Virus record (IMG/VR): IMGVR_UViG_3300025313_000008
Coordinates: 1 to 64,000 of that record
Reading direction: 5' to 3' (one strand)
DNA from: a virus
Length of the DNA stretch: 64,000 nucleotides
In this document: positions 22,168 through 30,753 of the stretch, in pieces
Position numbering within the stretch: the stretch's first letter is position 1
Layout: the number at the start of each line of letters is the position of its first letter
Notes under the pieces: model-generated
Database searches by the model: none
Seen by the model: the letters and a program-made list of their open reading frames with translations, nothing else
What the model was told of the DNA's origin: nothing
Made by a program: the position numbers and the translations under genes

Positions 22168-22998
22168 CTAATTTTTTATTACTGATTTTTCCCATCCATA
22201 CGCTAAATCTGGAATTAGAACTTGATAATATTTACTAAATCCATCTTCACCATAAAGTTCTATTAGTGCTTTGATATCATCATTTGTTATTTGTATATCT
22301 TTCAAGTTTTTTGAACGTACATCAAATTGTGGAAGCATAATTGATTTAAAATCATTTCTAGTTGTATCACTCCAATGACCTAGTCCCATTGCATGAGCAA
22401 ATTCATGCTGAACAACTATTCTAATTGCTTCATCAGAAATTGGTTCTGACGTAAACATTGATTTACCTAATTTTACTTCATATGAACCATCAGCATTTTT
22501 TGTCATGTTGGTAAAATCTAATTGACCTAAATTTATTTCATTTGTTGGTGCAAATGTGAAAATATCTATAAATGAAAATTTATGAGTTGAACTTCTATAA
22601 TCAAAAGATGTGTATCCTTGTGCCATACCTAAATCACTTTCCATTGGATTTAAATTCTCGGCATCAAATACTATCAATACATTACATTGGGGGAAATCTG
22701 TTGGTTTTTTATCAAAGTGAGTAGAATTATGTATGAATTCATATGTAAAATCCCAATTACCTCCATTGGCTTCTTTTTCCAGTTGTTTAGACCATTCACT
22801 TATCCATTTTACGGTTTTTTTATAAAGTCCTCTTTTTGCAAAATCTACTTGTGGGTTTTCGGCTTCAAATACACAAACATTGGGGTTATTGGATTCGATC
22901 CTTATTTTCATGTATTCTGTATAATCCGCATATGCTAAATTTGAACCTAATAGTCCTATAATTAACAAAAGCACTAATACTGGTGCTATTTTTTGCAT
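22168..22998 (-). CDS. secreted matrixin-like metalloprotease
   Basis: Residues 1-24 are a signal peptide (PVLVLLLIIGLLGSNLAYA). The zinc site HEFAHAMGLGH lies at residues 198-208, the metzincin HExxHxxGxxH motif, followed by a plausible Met-turn (SIMLPQFD). The 276-residue size fits a single matrixin catalytic domain. Export implies action on the host surface or on structures outside the cell, for example S-layer degradation at entry or release. Two TATA boxes precede the gene. Similar extracellular matrixins are common in Nitrososphaeria as I recall, so the gene may come from the host. Confidence 0.8.
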   Translation of the reverse strand: MQKIAPVLVLLLIIGLLGSNLAYADYTEYMKIRIESNNPNVCVFEAENPQVDFAKRGLYKKTVKWISEWSKQLEKEANGGNWDFTYEFIHNSTHFDKKPTDFPQCNVLIVFDAENLNPMESDLGMAQGYTSFDYRSSTHKFSFIDIFTFAPTNEINLGQLDFTNMTKNADGSYEVKLGKSMFTSEPISDEAIRIVVQHEFAHAMGLGHWSDTTRNDFKSIMLPQFDVRSKNLKDIQITNDDIKALIELYGEDGFSKYYQVLIPDLAYGWEKSVIKN

Positions 22999-23104
22999 AT
23001 TTTATATAACCTTTTCTCATATATTAATAGATAAAAGGTGTTTTATCAGACCGTATCTAGAATGTCCGAATGGCTTTTCAACCGTCATTATTTCTATATA
23101 TATA

Positions 23105-23542
23105 CTACTTATAAACCTTTCTTCTTATCTTATTCGTATACCAATCTTTTCGCCATTCTGCCCACGTTGATGCCTGTAACCCATAATACTTAGCCATAAA
23201 AGCTTCTGGAGTCATTATTTCCCCATTTAATTTCCATGGTTCAACCTTGACTAAACACGTTCTATCCTTTTTAAATGGTTCTACAACCAAACAAAAGAAC
23301 TTTTTACTACATTCTTCTAATTCGTTTCTTTCATCTGGAGCAATATAGTCTTCTTTCGCCGTGTTTTTGCATTGTGCGTAAAGTGCTATTGAATTATTTG
23401 CCCATCGTGGAGGAATTGATCTAACGTCAGCAACTCCTTTAGATGCATATGATCTTACATTATCAAAGTGATGATAAAGACAATAATACAGCCATTCATA
23501 TTCAAAAGATGCACCTTTCTTATATTGCCAATTTCTACCCAT
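23105..23542 (-). CDS. Holliday-junction-resolvase-like nuclease, 145 aa
   Basis: The sequence follows archaeal Hjc: KGASFEYEWLYYCLYHH (Glu of motif I), SYASKGVADVRSIPP (Asp), and YAQCKNT (Q-x-K of the PD-(D/E)xK core). The length is near the 130-150 of Hjc. It would resolve replication and recombination junctions before packaging. It stands alone with its own AT-rich promoter region. Confidence 0.72.
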   Translation of the reverse strand: MGRNWQYKKGASFEYEWLYYCLYHHFDNVRSYASKGVADVRSIPPRWANNSIALYAQCKNTAKEDYIAPDERNELEECSKKFFCLVVEPFKKDRTCLVKVEPWKLNGEIMTPEAFMAKYYGLQASTWAEWRKDWYTNKIRRKVYK

Positions 23543-23574
23543 ATTATATCTACATTAAGGTGTAATTTAAATGA

Positions 23575-26500
23575 TTAGTATTTTTTACCACACATTTGGC
23601 ATTTGCCATTTATTTTTTCGGTAATAACTTTGCAATTTGGACAATCTACATAACTAGGATCTTCTTCTAATGATCTCATCCATTGTTGGTGTCCCTTTTT
23701 ACCACTTCCTTTTCCACCTTCTTTTGCTTCTTTTACAGTATGTTGATAATCTGAATCAAATACATGTCCGGAAGGAACAAATACGTGTCCAGAATAATCT
23801 GTATGTTTATCTTTTGTAGTACCGCAAAATGCACATTTATTCGGATTTAATGCTTCTGTTATTCCATGTTTAGTTTTAAGATGATTTTTCATATCAGAAT
23901 ACATAGAACCTCCCGTATATTCATATTCTAAAATATCAAATCCTTTGGAACATATATTACATTTATAATAACCTCGAGTTTCACCATGATAAGCATCGGG
24001 TGGATCATAACTATAATATTTATCTTCCCAATCTTCTTCATTCTCTTTTGCTTTATGGTATCCAGCATATTCATATTCATCTGGACTTGAAGTTTTCCCT
24101 GATATATAGTCTTTTTCTGCTTTATCTAAATAATTTTGTATTCCTTGGTTCTTCCAGCCTACGTGTGCCTTATCTTTTCTTTTTGGATCTTTACTCGCAT
24201 ATGGTTTTCTACCACTTCCTACACCTCCTTCTTCCGCCAGATTCTGTCTAAACCAATCAGGTAGTTCATTCCATTCTGAATTTACTAGTTGATCTATTTG
24301 TTGCATAGATACAAGAGGATCTGAACTATCACCAAAATATCCAGCATCCATAACTAAATCTCTTCTTGAACTTTGACCCATTGATTTCCAAGTAATTTCT
24401 GTTATTTTAACTTCATTTGCATTAGATTCTAATGAAGTATCTGGATCTCTTAAGAATGCCATTATTGCTCTTTGTCTTTCTCCTATATTCATATCTTTCC
24501 ATTGCCTATCTGGATATTTATCATCCCACCATTTATGTGCTTGATACATTGTTGATAGTTCTACTTCTATCGCTTTGACTTCCTTACCAAAATCTCCCCA
24601 CATATATCTTGCTTCATTGGGTAAGTCTTCCCAATTTCTATATACCAATGGATTTATAGCACTACCTATATCTGCACCCATACCAAATCCTATGTTCTTT
24701 AATTCTTCTGCTTTTTCTTCATATGATGCACCTTTCCACCATGTTTTATCAACTTCTCCATAAAATCCTTTTTGTATTCTACCAAATGGATATTGTTTGT
24801 AATATTGATATTCTATCTTAGGTGGAGTTTTTTCTATTATTTCTTCTTGACTAATATCTTGTCCATTTGCTTCTGGTTCACTATATCCCCTTACACTATC
24901 CATTATATTTTTTCCCGTAGGAGCATCTAATGGATCTGTAAATTGATTATAAATAGAATCTAACTCAATAGCTTTTTTTTTGTATGATTCATTTCCTAAA
25001 GCAAATCTTACTTGTTCCTGTTCTGTTGGATTAAGAGAAGAAAAACTTCTCCATCCTACATTATCGATACCTAATAATTCACCTTGTTTATCTCCTTCTA
25101 ATTTTCCCCATTCTGAAATTATTATAGCATCATCATAGGCATCTTCTTTTGCGTAAGATTCACCAGCATTTTCTTTTCTTTCTTGTTCTTTAAATTCGTT
25201 CCATGTATTGGTTATTATAGCTTTATGGTCTTCTGTCATTCCTTCATATGGTATAAGTTTACCTTTTTCAACTAAATCCTTTGCTACTCCCCAACTCCAA
25301 TTAGTTCTTTCACGATAATCAACATTTTCGAGTCTAGCATCTATCCAGCTTCTTAATCTAGCATCTCTAGTTTTTGCTATAGTTTGTGGATCTCCTCTTG
25401 GTCTTCCCTCATACGGTCTTCCGTCATAAACTGATACATAGTTATCTATTGGGAAATAGTCTGTTTGTGGATCATATCCTGCTCCTGTTTGGCTGTAAAT
25501 AGATCCTATTTCGGATGCACCATAAGGATATTCTCCACCTAAGTAGTGTGCATTAATGGCACTTCCGCCAGAAAAGTATTCAGTTCTTACTGACCATTTT
25601 GAGTTAGGATGTTTTTCTTGTAAGTGTAATTTCATTATTGGTGCTTTATATCTTACTCCAAGACCTTCTATATCACCTCCATTAGTTGGAAATCCCTTCA
25701 AACTTGTTACAATGTCTTTCTTTTTCTGATAATAACCTTCAGTTGGATCTCCCATATCCTGTAAGATTTTACTCTTAATTGTATCAAATTTCTTTTGGTT
25801 TTTTGGTTTATCAACCAATGGTTCAGGCATTGTTGGTGTTATTGGTTCTTCTCTTGGTTTTGGTGTTGGTATATCATCTTCTTCTCTCTGTCCTGTATAA
25901 TAATCTTGATAATCTTTCGTTAATTTTTGTGCATCTTCTCTTTTATTTAATTCTTTTTCTGCGTCAGTTCTTTGATCCTTACTTGAATATGGATCATCTA
26001 AAATCTTATTTAAATCAGAATTTGATTTACTTGATAATCCTCCATCTCCAGTTCCGACACCTTTACTTGTAAATTGTCCACCTTGATCTCTTGGATGTTC
26101 TTCTTCTTTAAAGTTATCTGCTTCACCAATGGGCTCATTGGGGGCTAATAACTGTAGTAATATTGCAATATCTTCTTCTTCATCTTCGCCTTCTTTTTCC
26201 TCTTCTAATTCGTTATCTAGTAGTCTATCTAAAAGTTTAATATCTTTTGGATCATTTACTTCTTCATTTGCCTTTGTTTCCGAATCAAGTCCTTTTTGTG
26301 GTTCCTCATATTCTGTAGGAAAAGTTTTATCTAACCAACCTTTTACATCAGATTTTATATGTGATTCACCTATTTCTTTTAGCTTACTAGTTCTTTCTGC
26401 TTTAGTCATTGTACCCCATTGTATAGGAGTAACTTTTGTGTATCCTCTACCTAATCTTGTTTGTAAGTTGTGTGGAAGACTTTCCCATGCAAATTCAGAG

Positions 26501-27909
26501 TGACTTACTTTATATTCTGGCACTTTAACTTCTTCAACTTGTTCATATATTTCATATAATTCTCCTCCTAAAAATGTAACATCGTTTACATTTACTTTTA
26601 TTCCATCTTCATATTCGTTATGAACTCCATCTACTCTTACAAAGAATGAATTGTCATCTATCAATGGAATTGCTCCAACTTTTCCCGTTTTTCCTGCGTA
26701 ATCTCCTTTGTTAATCTTAACCTTTCTTCCTTGTCTTTCTGGCTCGAACTCATTCGCTTTTTTATCCAATTCATCCCATATATTAGCTGGTGGCTGTGTT
26801 CCTGCTGGGGGTCCTGATACACTTATAGTTGATTCTTCATCACCAAATTCTTTCTTAAGTTGTTGATGTATTTTCTTTTCTTCCTCTTTTGGTTGTTCAC
26901 CCATTAATTCATGTTCTCTTTTTATCATTTCTTCTGGAGTATGACCATCTATAGCCTCCCCTTTTGGTTTGTCTTTTGGATTCATGGTATTGCCATAGTC
27001 ATTCATAAGGTCTTCTATCCACTTATATTCTTTATCTGTTAATTGAGATACTGATTTACCAAATTCTTCTTGTGCCATGATTTCCCATGCTTGATCATTC
27101 ATTTCTTTATTGCTTTTGTAGAAATCTCTTTCTATTGCTATGGATTCATCACTTGCACTTTCTCTAAATAATTCATTCATTTTTATTTTAAGTGCTTCCT
27201 TATGAGCATCAGGCAATTCTTCCCAATCCAGATTTGCCTCAGATATAACAATTCCTTGATGAAATCCTAATGAACCTAACATTTGCTCTCGCATTCCTGT
27301 ATCCATTTTTCTCCACATAAATATATATGTCTCTCCTTTTTCTGTTGCATGTGATTCAAACAAAGTTGGTTCTTCATCAAGCATTGCATTAAACTTTTTA
27401 GTTATTGTATCTTGTTGTTCCCAACTAAGTTCATTCCAATGAGTACTATAACCTTTTAATCCCCATTGCCATTCAGCATCCTTCCATCCTTCTTCTTCCC
27501 ACCATTCTTTTGCTGTTGGATTCTTTTCATTTGCATATGATTCTTCGTTTTTTGGATGTCTTTGTTCATATTCAAAGTCAGCTTGATCATTTAAGCTATA
27601 TTCACGAACTAGGTGGTCTTCGTATTTCTCTCCATGTGTTTTTGCTTCTGTTGGTGAAGAAAACTCTTTTTTACATGTGTTGCACCACCAACCTCTACCT
27701 TCGCTTTTCACATCGCTTCCAATATAAGTTTCATTAATGTCTTCTTGTCCTTTTTGATATTCATATGGAGTAGAAGGATCTTTTTCTGCCTTCATTCTTA
27801 TTCTTGCTCTTTCTAATTCCTCTGGATCATAGTCACTTTGAGTCTGTGATTCTGGCTTGTCGCCTTCCGTATAATCCCATCTTCCTTCGTCTGATTCATA
27901 TTCTGTCAT
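23575..27909 (-). CDS. giant multidomain zinc-finger polyvalent-type protein, 1444 aa
   Basis: Domains in order: a C2H2-like finger at 76-99; Trp/Leu helical modules near 156, 199-245, 472-510, 933-970, 1057-1110, 1136-1155 and 1173-1222; a KOW-like segment at 395-450 (VKINKGDYAGKTGKVGAI); the phage linker HPRDQGGQFTSKG at 605; an LPD29-like domain at 720-830 (KWSVRTEYFSGGSAINA); linkers GGVGSGRK at 1228 and GGKGSGKK at 1398; and zinc modules at 1317-1348, 1359 and 1423-1441. Repeated Glu-Ala or ESxAxE junctions separate the modules. LPD29 is known from large polyvalent proteins of phages and conjugative elements. I infer a virion-packaged, possibly protease-processed set of effectors. Confidence 0.7.
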   Translation of the reverse strand: MTEYESDEGRWDYTEGDKPESQTQSDYDPEELERARIRMKAEKDPSTPYEYQKGQEDINETYIGSDVKSEGRGWWCNTCKKEFSSPTEAKTHGEKYEDHLVREYSLNDQADFEYEQRHPKNEESYANEKNPTAKEWWEEEGWKDAEWQWGLKGYSTHWNELSWEQQDTITKKFNAMLDEEPTLFESHATEKGETYIFMWRKMDTGMREQMLGSLGFHQGIVISEANLDWEELPDAHKEALKIKMNELFRESASDESIAIERDFYKSNKEMNDQAWEIMAQEEFGKSVSQLTDKEYKWIEDLMNDYGNTMNPKDKPKGEAIDGHTPEEMIKREHELMGEQPKEEEKKIHQQLKKEFGDEESTISVSGPPAGTQPPANIWDELDKKANEFEPERQGRKVKINKGDYAGKTGKVGAIPLIDDNSFFVRVDGVHNEYEDGIKVNVNDVTFLGGELYEIYEQVEEVKVPEYKVSHSEFAWESLPHNLQTRLGRGYTKVTPIQWGTMTKAERTSKLKEIGESHIKSDVKGWLDKTFPTEYEEPQKGLDSETKANEEVNDPKDIKLLDRLLDNELEEEKEGEDEEEDIAILLQLLAPNEPIGEADNFKEEEHPRDQGGQFTSKGVGTGDGGLSSKSNSDLNKILDDPYSSKDQRTDAEKELNKREDAQKLTKDYQDYYTGQREEDDIPTPKPREEPITPTMPEPLVDKPKNQKKFDTIKSKILQDMGDPTEGYYQKKKDIVTSLKGFPTNGGDIEGLGVRYKAPIMKLHLQEKHPNSKWSVRTEYFSGGSAINAHYLGGEYPYGASEIGSIYSQTGAGYDPQTDYFPIDNYVSVYDGRPYEGRPRGDPQTIAKTRDARLRSWIDARLENVDYRERTNWSWGVAKDLVEKGKLIPYEGMTEDHKAIITNTWNEFKEQERKENAGESYAKEDAYDDAIIISEWGKLEGDKQGELLGIDNVGWRSFSSLNPTEQEQVRFALGNESYKKKAIELDSIYNQFTDPLDAPTGKNIMDSVRGYSEPEANGQDISQEEIIEKTPPKIEYQYYKQYPFGRIQKGFYGEVDKTWWKGASYEEKAEELKNIGFGMGADIGSAINPLVYRNWEDLPNEARYMWGDFGKEVKAIEVELSTMYQAHKWWDDKYPDRQWKDMNIGERQRAIMAFLRDPDTSLESNANEVKITEITWKSMGQSSRRDLVMDAGYFGDSSDPLVSMQQIDQLVNSEWNELPDWFRQNLAEEGGVGSGRKPYASKDPKRKDKAHVGWKNQGIQNYLDKAEKDYISGKTSSPDEYEYAGYHKAKENEEDWEDKYYSYDPPDAYHGETRGYYKCNICSKGFDILEYEYTGGSMYSDMKNHLKTKHGITEALNPNKCAFCGTTKDKHTDYSGHVFVPSGHVFDSDYQHTVKEAKEGGKGSGKKGHQQWMRSLEEDPSYVDCPNCKVITEKINGKCQMCGKKY

Positions 27910-27915
27910 TATTTA

Positions 27916-30753
27916 TCACCTTGGATTACTTGTGGTTTGGTTAACCCAAGCATTAACACCTTCATCATAATCACTCGCTGTTTTATCATCATCTTTTTTT
28001 CTTCCACTTCCGGGTCCTCCTTCATCAACTGCCACATCGCCATGTTCTTCTAGTCTATGATTTTCCATTTTATCAACATTAATTAATTTTCCACATTCGG
28101 GACATTCTTTTGTATATTGTCCACTAATTTCATTTGCTCTTGTTTCATTGATATACGCACCTTCGTCTTGTAAAGCTCTAACTGCCTCTTTTCTATCTAT
28201 TCCATTATCCAATAGAAATTGTAAAGCACCTTCTGCGTCTTGTGGTGCATCTTCTCCAAATTGTTTGTTCCAAACATCAAGTAAATGATCTGCTCTTGCT
28301 TCATTGCCTTTCATATATTTTGTTCTATCAGTTCCGGGTTCAATACCAGTACCATTACATCTATTACATTTGGGTCCACGACCACTATCATAATCTGTCG
28401 GGTACATTCCCACTCCACTACACTGTTTACATGAATATTCATATCCAACCGGTACTCCTAAATGACTACCATCAGGTAAAAAATTCCCAGCTTCATCTGC
28501 ACCATCACGATTAGATATATCATCACCATGCTGAAGTCTCCAAACATAATTGTTCCAATACCATTCACCGCTATATTCATCCATTACTGGATTCTTTGCT
28601 CCTAATGCTCTAACTTCTTCTTCTGTGTAAGTTTTATAAAAAGCTTCATCTGGAATTGCTTCCCCTGCTTTTGATTCAGGACCAAACCAAATTCCCATTT
28701 GTTCTAATTCTTCTGGCGATTTGTTGCCATATTTTTTCTTAAGTTTTGCTCTTATGCCCATCATTCCTTGAATAAACTCATCATTGCTTAAATCATCCTT
28801 ATCTGCTTCTTCAAACTTACTTTTTGGCATAGTTACTGTAGTAGAAAATCCCATATCGTGATGTCCTGTTTCATTTTCATGCTTGCTTGCTCCACTTGCG
28901 TCTTCAAATTGTGCTCCACAATTATCACATTGCCACTTGGCTTCTGTTGCTATTGATTCAATTATACTCCCTGTTGAAATACCCCGATTGTTTAACTCTT
29001 TCCTACATGCGTTAATTTCGCCCGTTAGAGCCCAAAGACCTCCTTGTGTTTTAAGTGTTGGTAATTTATCTTCAGCTCTTTGAAGTCGTCTTTGTAGTTC
29101 TTCTGTGCTTAAACTAGAATAATCAGATTCCTCTGCTTTTGCTTCATTTCCCAAACCACATTTTGGACATGACCTACCAATAGGATTTCCATATTCGTCT
29201 TTTTTTGTGGTTACTTTCTTGTTACCACATCTAGGACAAGCCCAATTATAATCAAACTCTTCTTTTGCTTCAAATGTAATTCCATGATCAAGTAGATGAT
29301 CACCAACAGATTTTCCATATGGTAGTTTTACACCACATTTACTGCAAGTCCATTCGTCATATGCTTCATTTAAAAATTGTTGATAAGCTTTACTTTGGCT
29401 GTAACCTTTTCCTATTCTTTCTCCACTTTCACAATCAATCTCATATCCCTCCCAATCAAAACATTGTTGGCTCACAACGTGAACTGGATCTCCTTCTACA
29501 ACTGGTCTATCTTTTGCTTCATTACCAACTTTTGATCTAATATAATCTAACATTTCGTCATGGTTTGCTCCTTTTACTTGTTTCAAAATGTTTGCTGGTA
29601 AATGTACATTTTCATCCCAACCACCAAGCGAACCAATTACATTATAATCTTCTTTACCATGCTTTTCAATATATTTATCAAGTGCTTGTTTATGTGAATC
29701 ATTTAAACTTGAACTTCCACCAACACTTGAAAATTTTCCATCGTCTGCGTGGTTTGGATTTGCTTCAGAATAAAAGTCAGAACCTAAAGAATCAAAATCG
29801 GTATCTGCCATTGCTCCTTGAATTCCAGTTTGTGTGTATTGGCTTGGAATATGAACACCATGTTCTTGTTCCATGTGCCAATCTAATGTTTCTGGTTCCT
29901 TAATTTTTTCCTTACAAAAAGGGCATTCATCATCTAATCCTTGTTCATTAGCTTTTTTTTTATAGTCGGGTGAATCGTGGTATTTTTCTATATCATAAAA
30001 GTCTCTATATGCTTCATTAATCTCTTTTTCTTCATCATCTTTTACCGGTTTATCCATAATTCCTTTATGTAAAGCATACAAATCTTCATCATTATCTATT
30101 ACCAAATCTTCTTCTTTTGCATATGCTTCTGAAGCATCTTTCTTAAGTTGTGGAGATAAGTTATACCAATCTAAATTAGCTAATGTATATGCACTGCCTT
30201 GATTAATGCCAAGAGATTCAAATAATTGTGCTTTCTTTTCTTTTTCTATTATTCCCCATGATTCTCCTAAACTGTCTACTTTTCTTATATTATCAAATGA
30301 ACCTTCTTTACTTGAATCTTTATCTTCATATCCACAAACTGTACAATATTTTCCAGATTTACTTCCATATAATGTATGTCTATCACAACTTGGACAATCT
30401 CCAATAGGATCTCCTTCTTTTCCTTCTTTTTTTAGTCTTTCTTTCCTTGCTTTATCATCGCGCCAATCATGACCAAATTGCTGTTTGTATTGATAATCAT
30501 CCATACTATCTTCGTTTGCATTTGCTTCACTTGATATTACTCCATTACCTAAACATCTTGGACAATCTTCGGTTTCGCCGTTAGAAGATACGCTACCTGA
30601 GCCATGACATGAAGGACATGTTTTTTCTTCTGCCTTTTTTAAACAAAATACTTCTGAATAAATATTGTTCATTGCTTCATGAGCTTGTGCTACATGATCT
30701 TTATATTCTTCTTCAATTTCAAACTCTTTTCCGCAAACTCCACATTCAATCAT
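27916..30753 (-). CDS. multidomain zinc-finger polyvalent-type protein, 945 aa
   Basis: Zinc modules in order: C2H2 at 4-25; DnaJ-type CPSCHGSG/CPRCLGNG at 46-71; ribbons at 120-140; C2H2-like at 277-298; CSKC...H at 470-490; ribbon at 506-532; CDNCG...H at 609-631; DnaJ-type CKQCSGVG/CNRCNGTG at 775-803; and C2H2 at 884-904. A Trp/Leu module lies at 165-205. Linkers NPNHADDGKFSSVGG (332) and GGPGSGRK (912) are typical of phage head-associated proteins. Glu-Ala junctions such as SSEANANE, LNEAYDEW, FEAKEEF and GNEAKAEE precede most zinc modules. The start overlaps the stop of the upstream gene by 8 bases. Confidence 0.7.
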   Translation of the reverse strand: MIECGVCGKEFEIEEEYKDHVAQAHEAMNNIYSEVFCLKKAEEKTCPSCHGSGSVSSNGETEDCPRCLGNGVISSEANANEDSMDDYQYKQQFGHDWRDDKARKERLKKEGKEGDPIGDCPSCDRHTLYGSKSGKYCTVCGYEDKDSSKEGSFDNIRKVDSLGESWGIIEKEKKAQLFESLGINQGSAYTLANLDWYNLSPQLKKDASEAYAKEEDLVIDNDEDLYALHKGIMDKPVKDDEEKEINEAYRDFYDIEKYHDSPDYKKKANEQGLDDECPFCKEKIKEPETLDWHMEQEHGVHIPSQYTQTGIQGAMADTDFDSLGSDFYSEANPNHADDGKFSSVGGSSSLNDSHKQALDKYIEKHGKEDYNVIGSLGGWDENVHLPANILKQVKGANHDEMLDYIRSKVGNEAKDRPVVEGDPVHVVSQQCFDWEGYEIDCESGERIGKGYSQSKAYQQFLNEAYDEWTCSKCGVKLPYGKSVGDHLLDHGITFEAKEEFDYNWACPRCGNKKVTTKKDEYGNPIGRSCPKCGLGNEAKAEESDYSSLSTEELQRRLQRAEDKLPTLKTQGGLWALTGEINACRKELNNRGISTGSIIESIATEAKWQCDNCGAQFEDASGASKHENETGHHDMGFSTTVTMPKSKFEEADKDDLSNDEFIQGMMGIRAKLKKKYGNKSPEELEQMGIWFGPESKAGEAIPDEAFYKTYTEEEVRALGAKNPVMDEYSGEWYWNNYVWRLQHGDDISNRDGADEAGNFLPDGSHLGVPVGYEYSCKQCSGVGMYPTDYDSGRGPKCNRCNGTGIEPGTDRTKYMKGNEARADHLLDVWNKQFGEDAPQDAEGALQFLLDNGIDRKEAVRALQDEGAYINETRANEISGQYTKECPECGKLINVDKMENHRLEEHGDVAVDEGGPGSGRKKDDDKTASDYDEGVNAWVNQTTSNPR

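Noticed and set aside
24000-30472. Plus-strand frames opposite the large zinc-finger proteins
   Set aside because: They are explained by the composition of the Glu/Lys-rich minus-strand genes (reverse complements become Leu/Ser/Phe-rich), and have no promoters.
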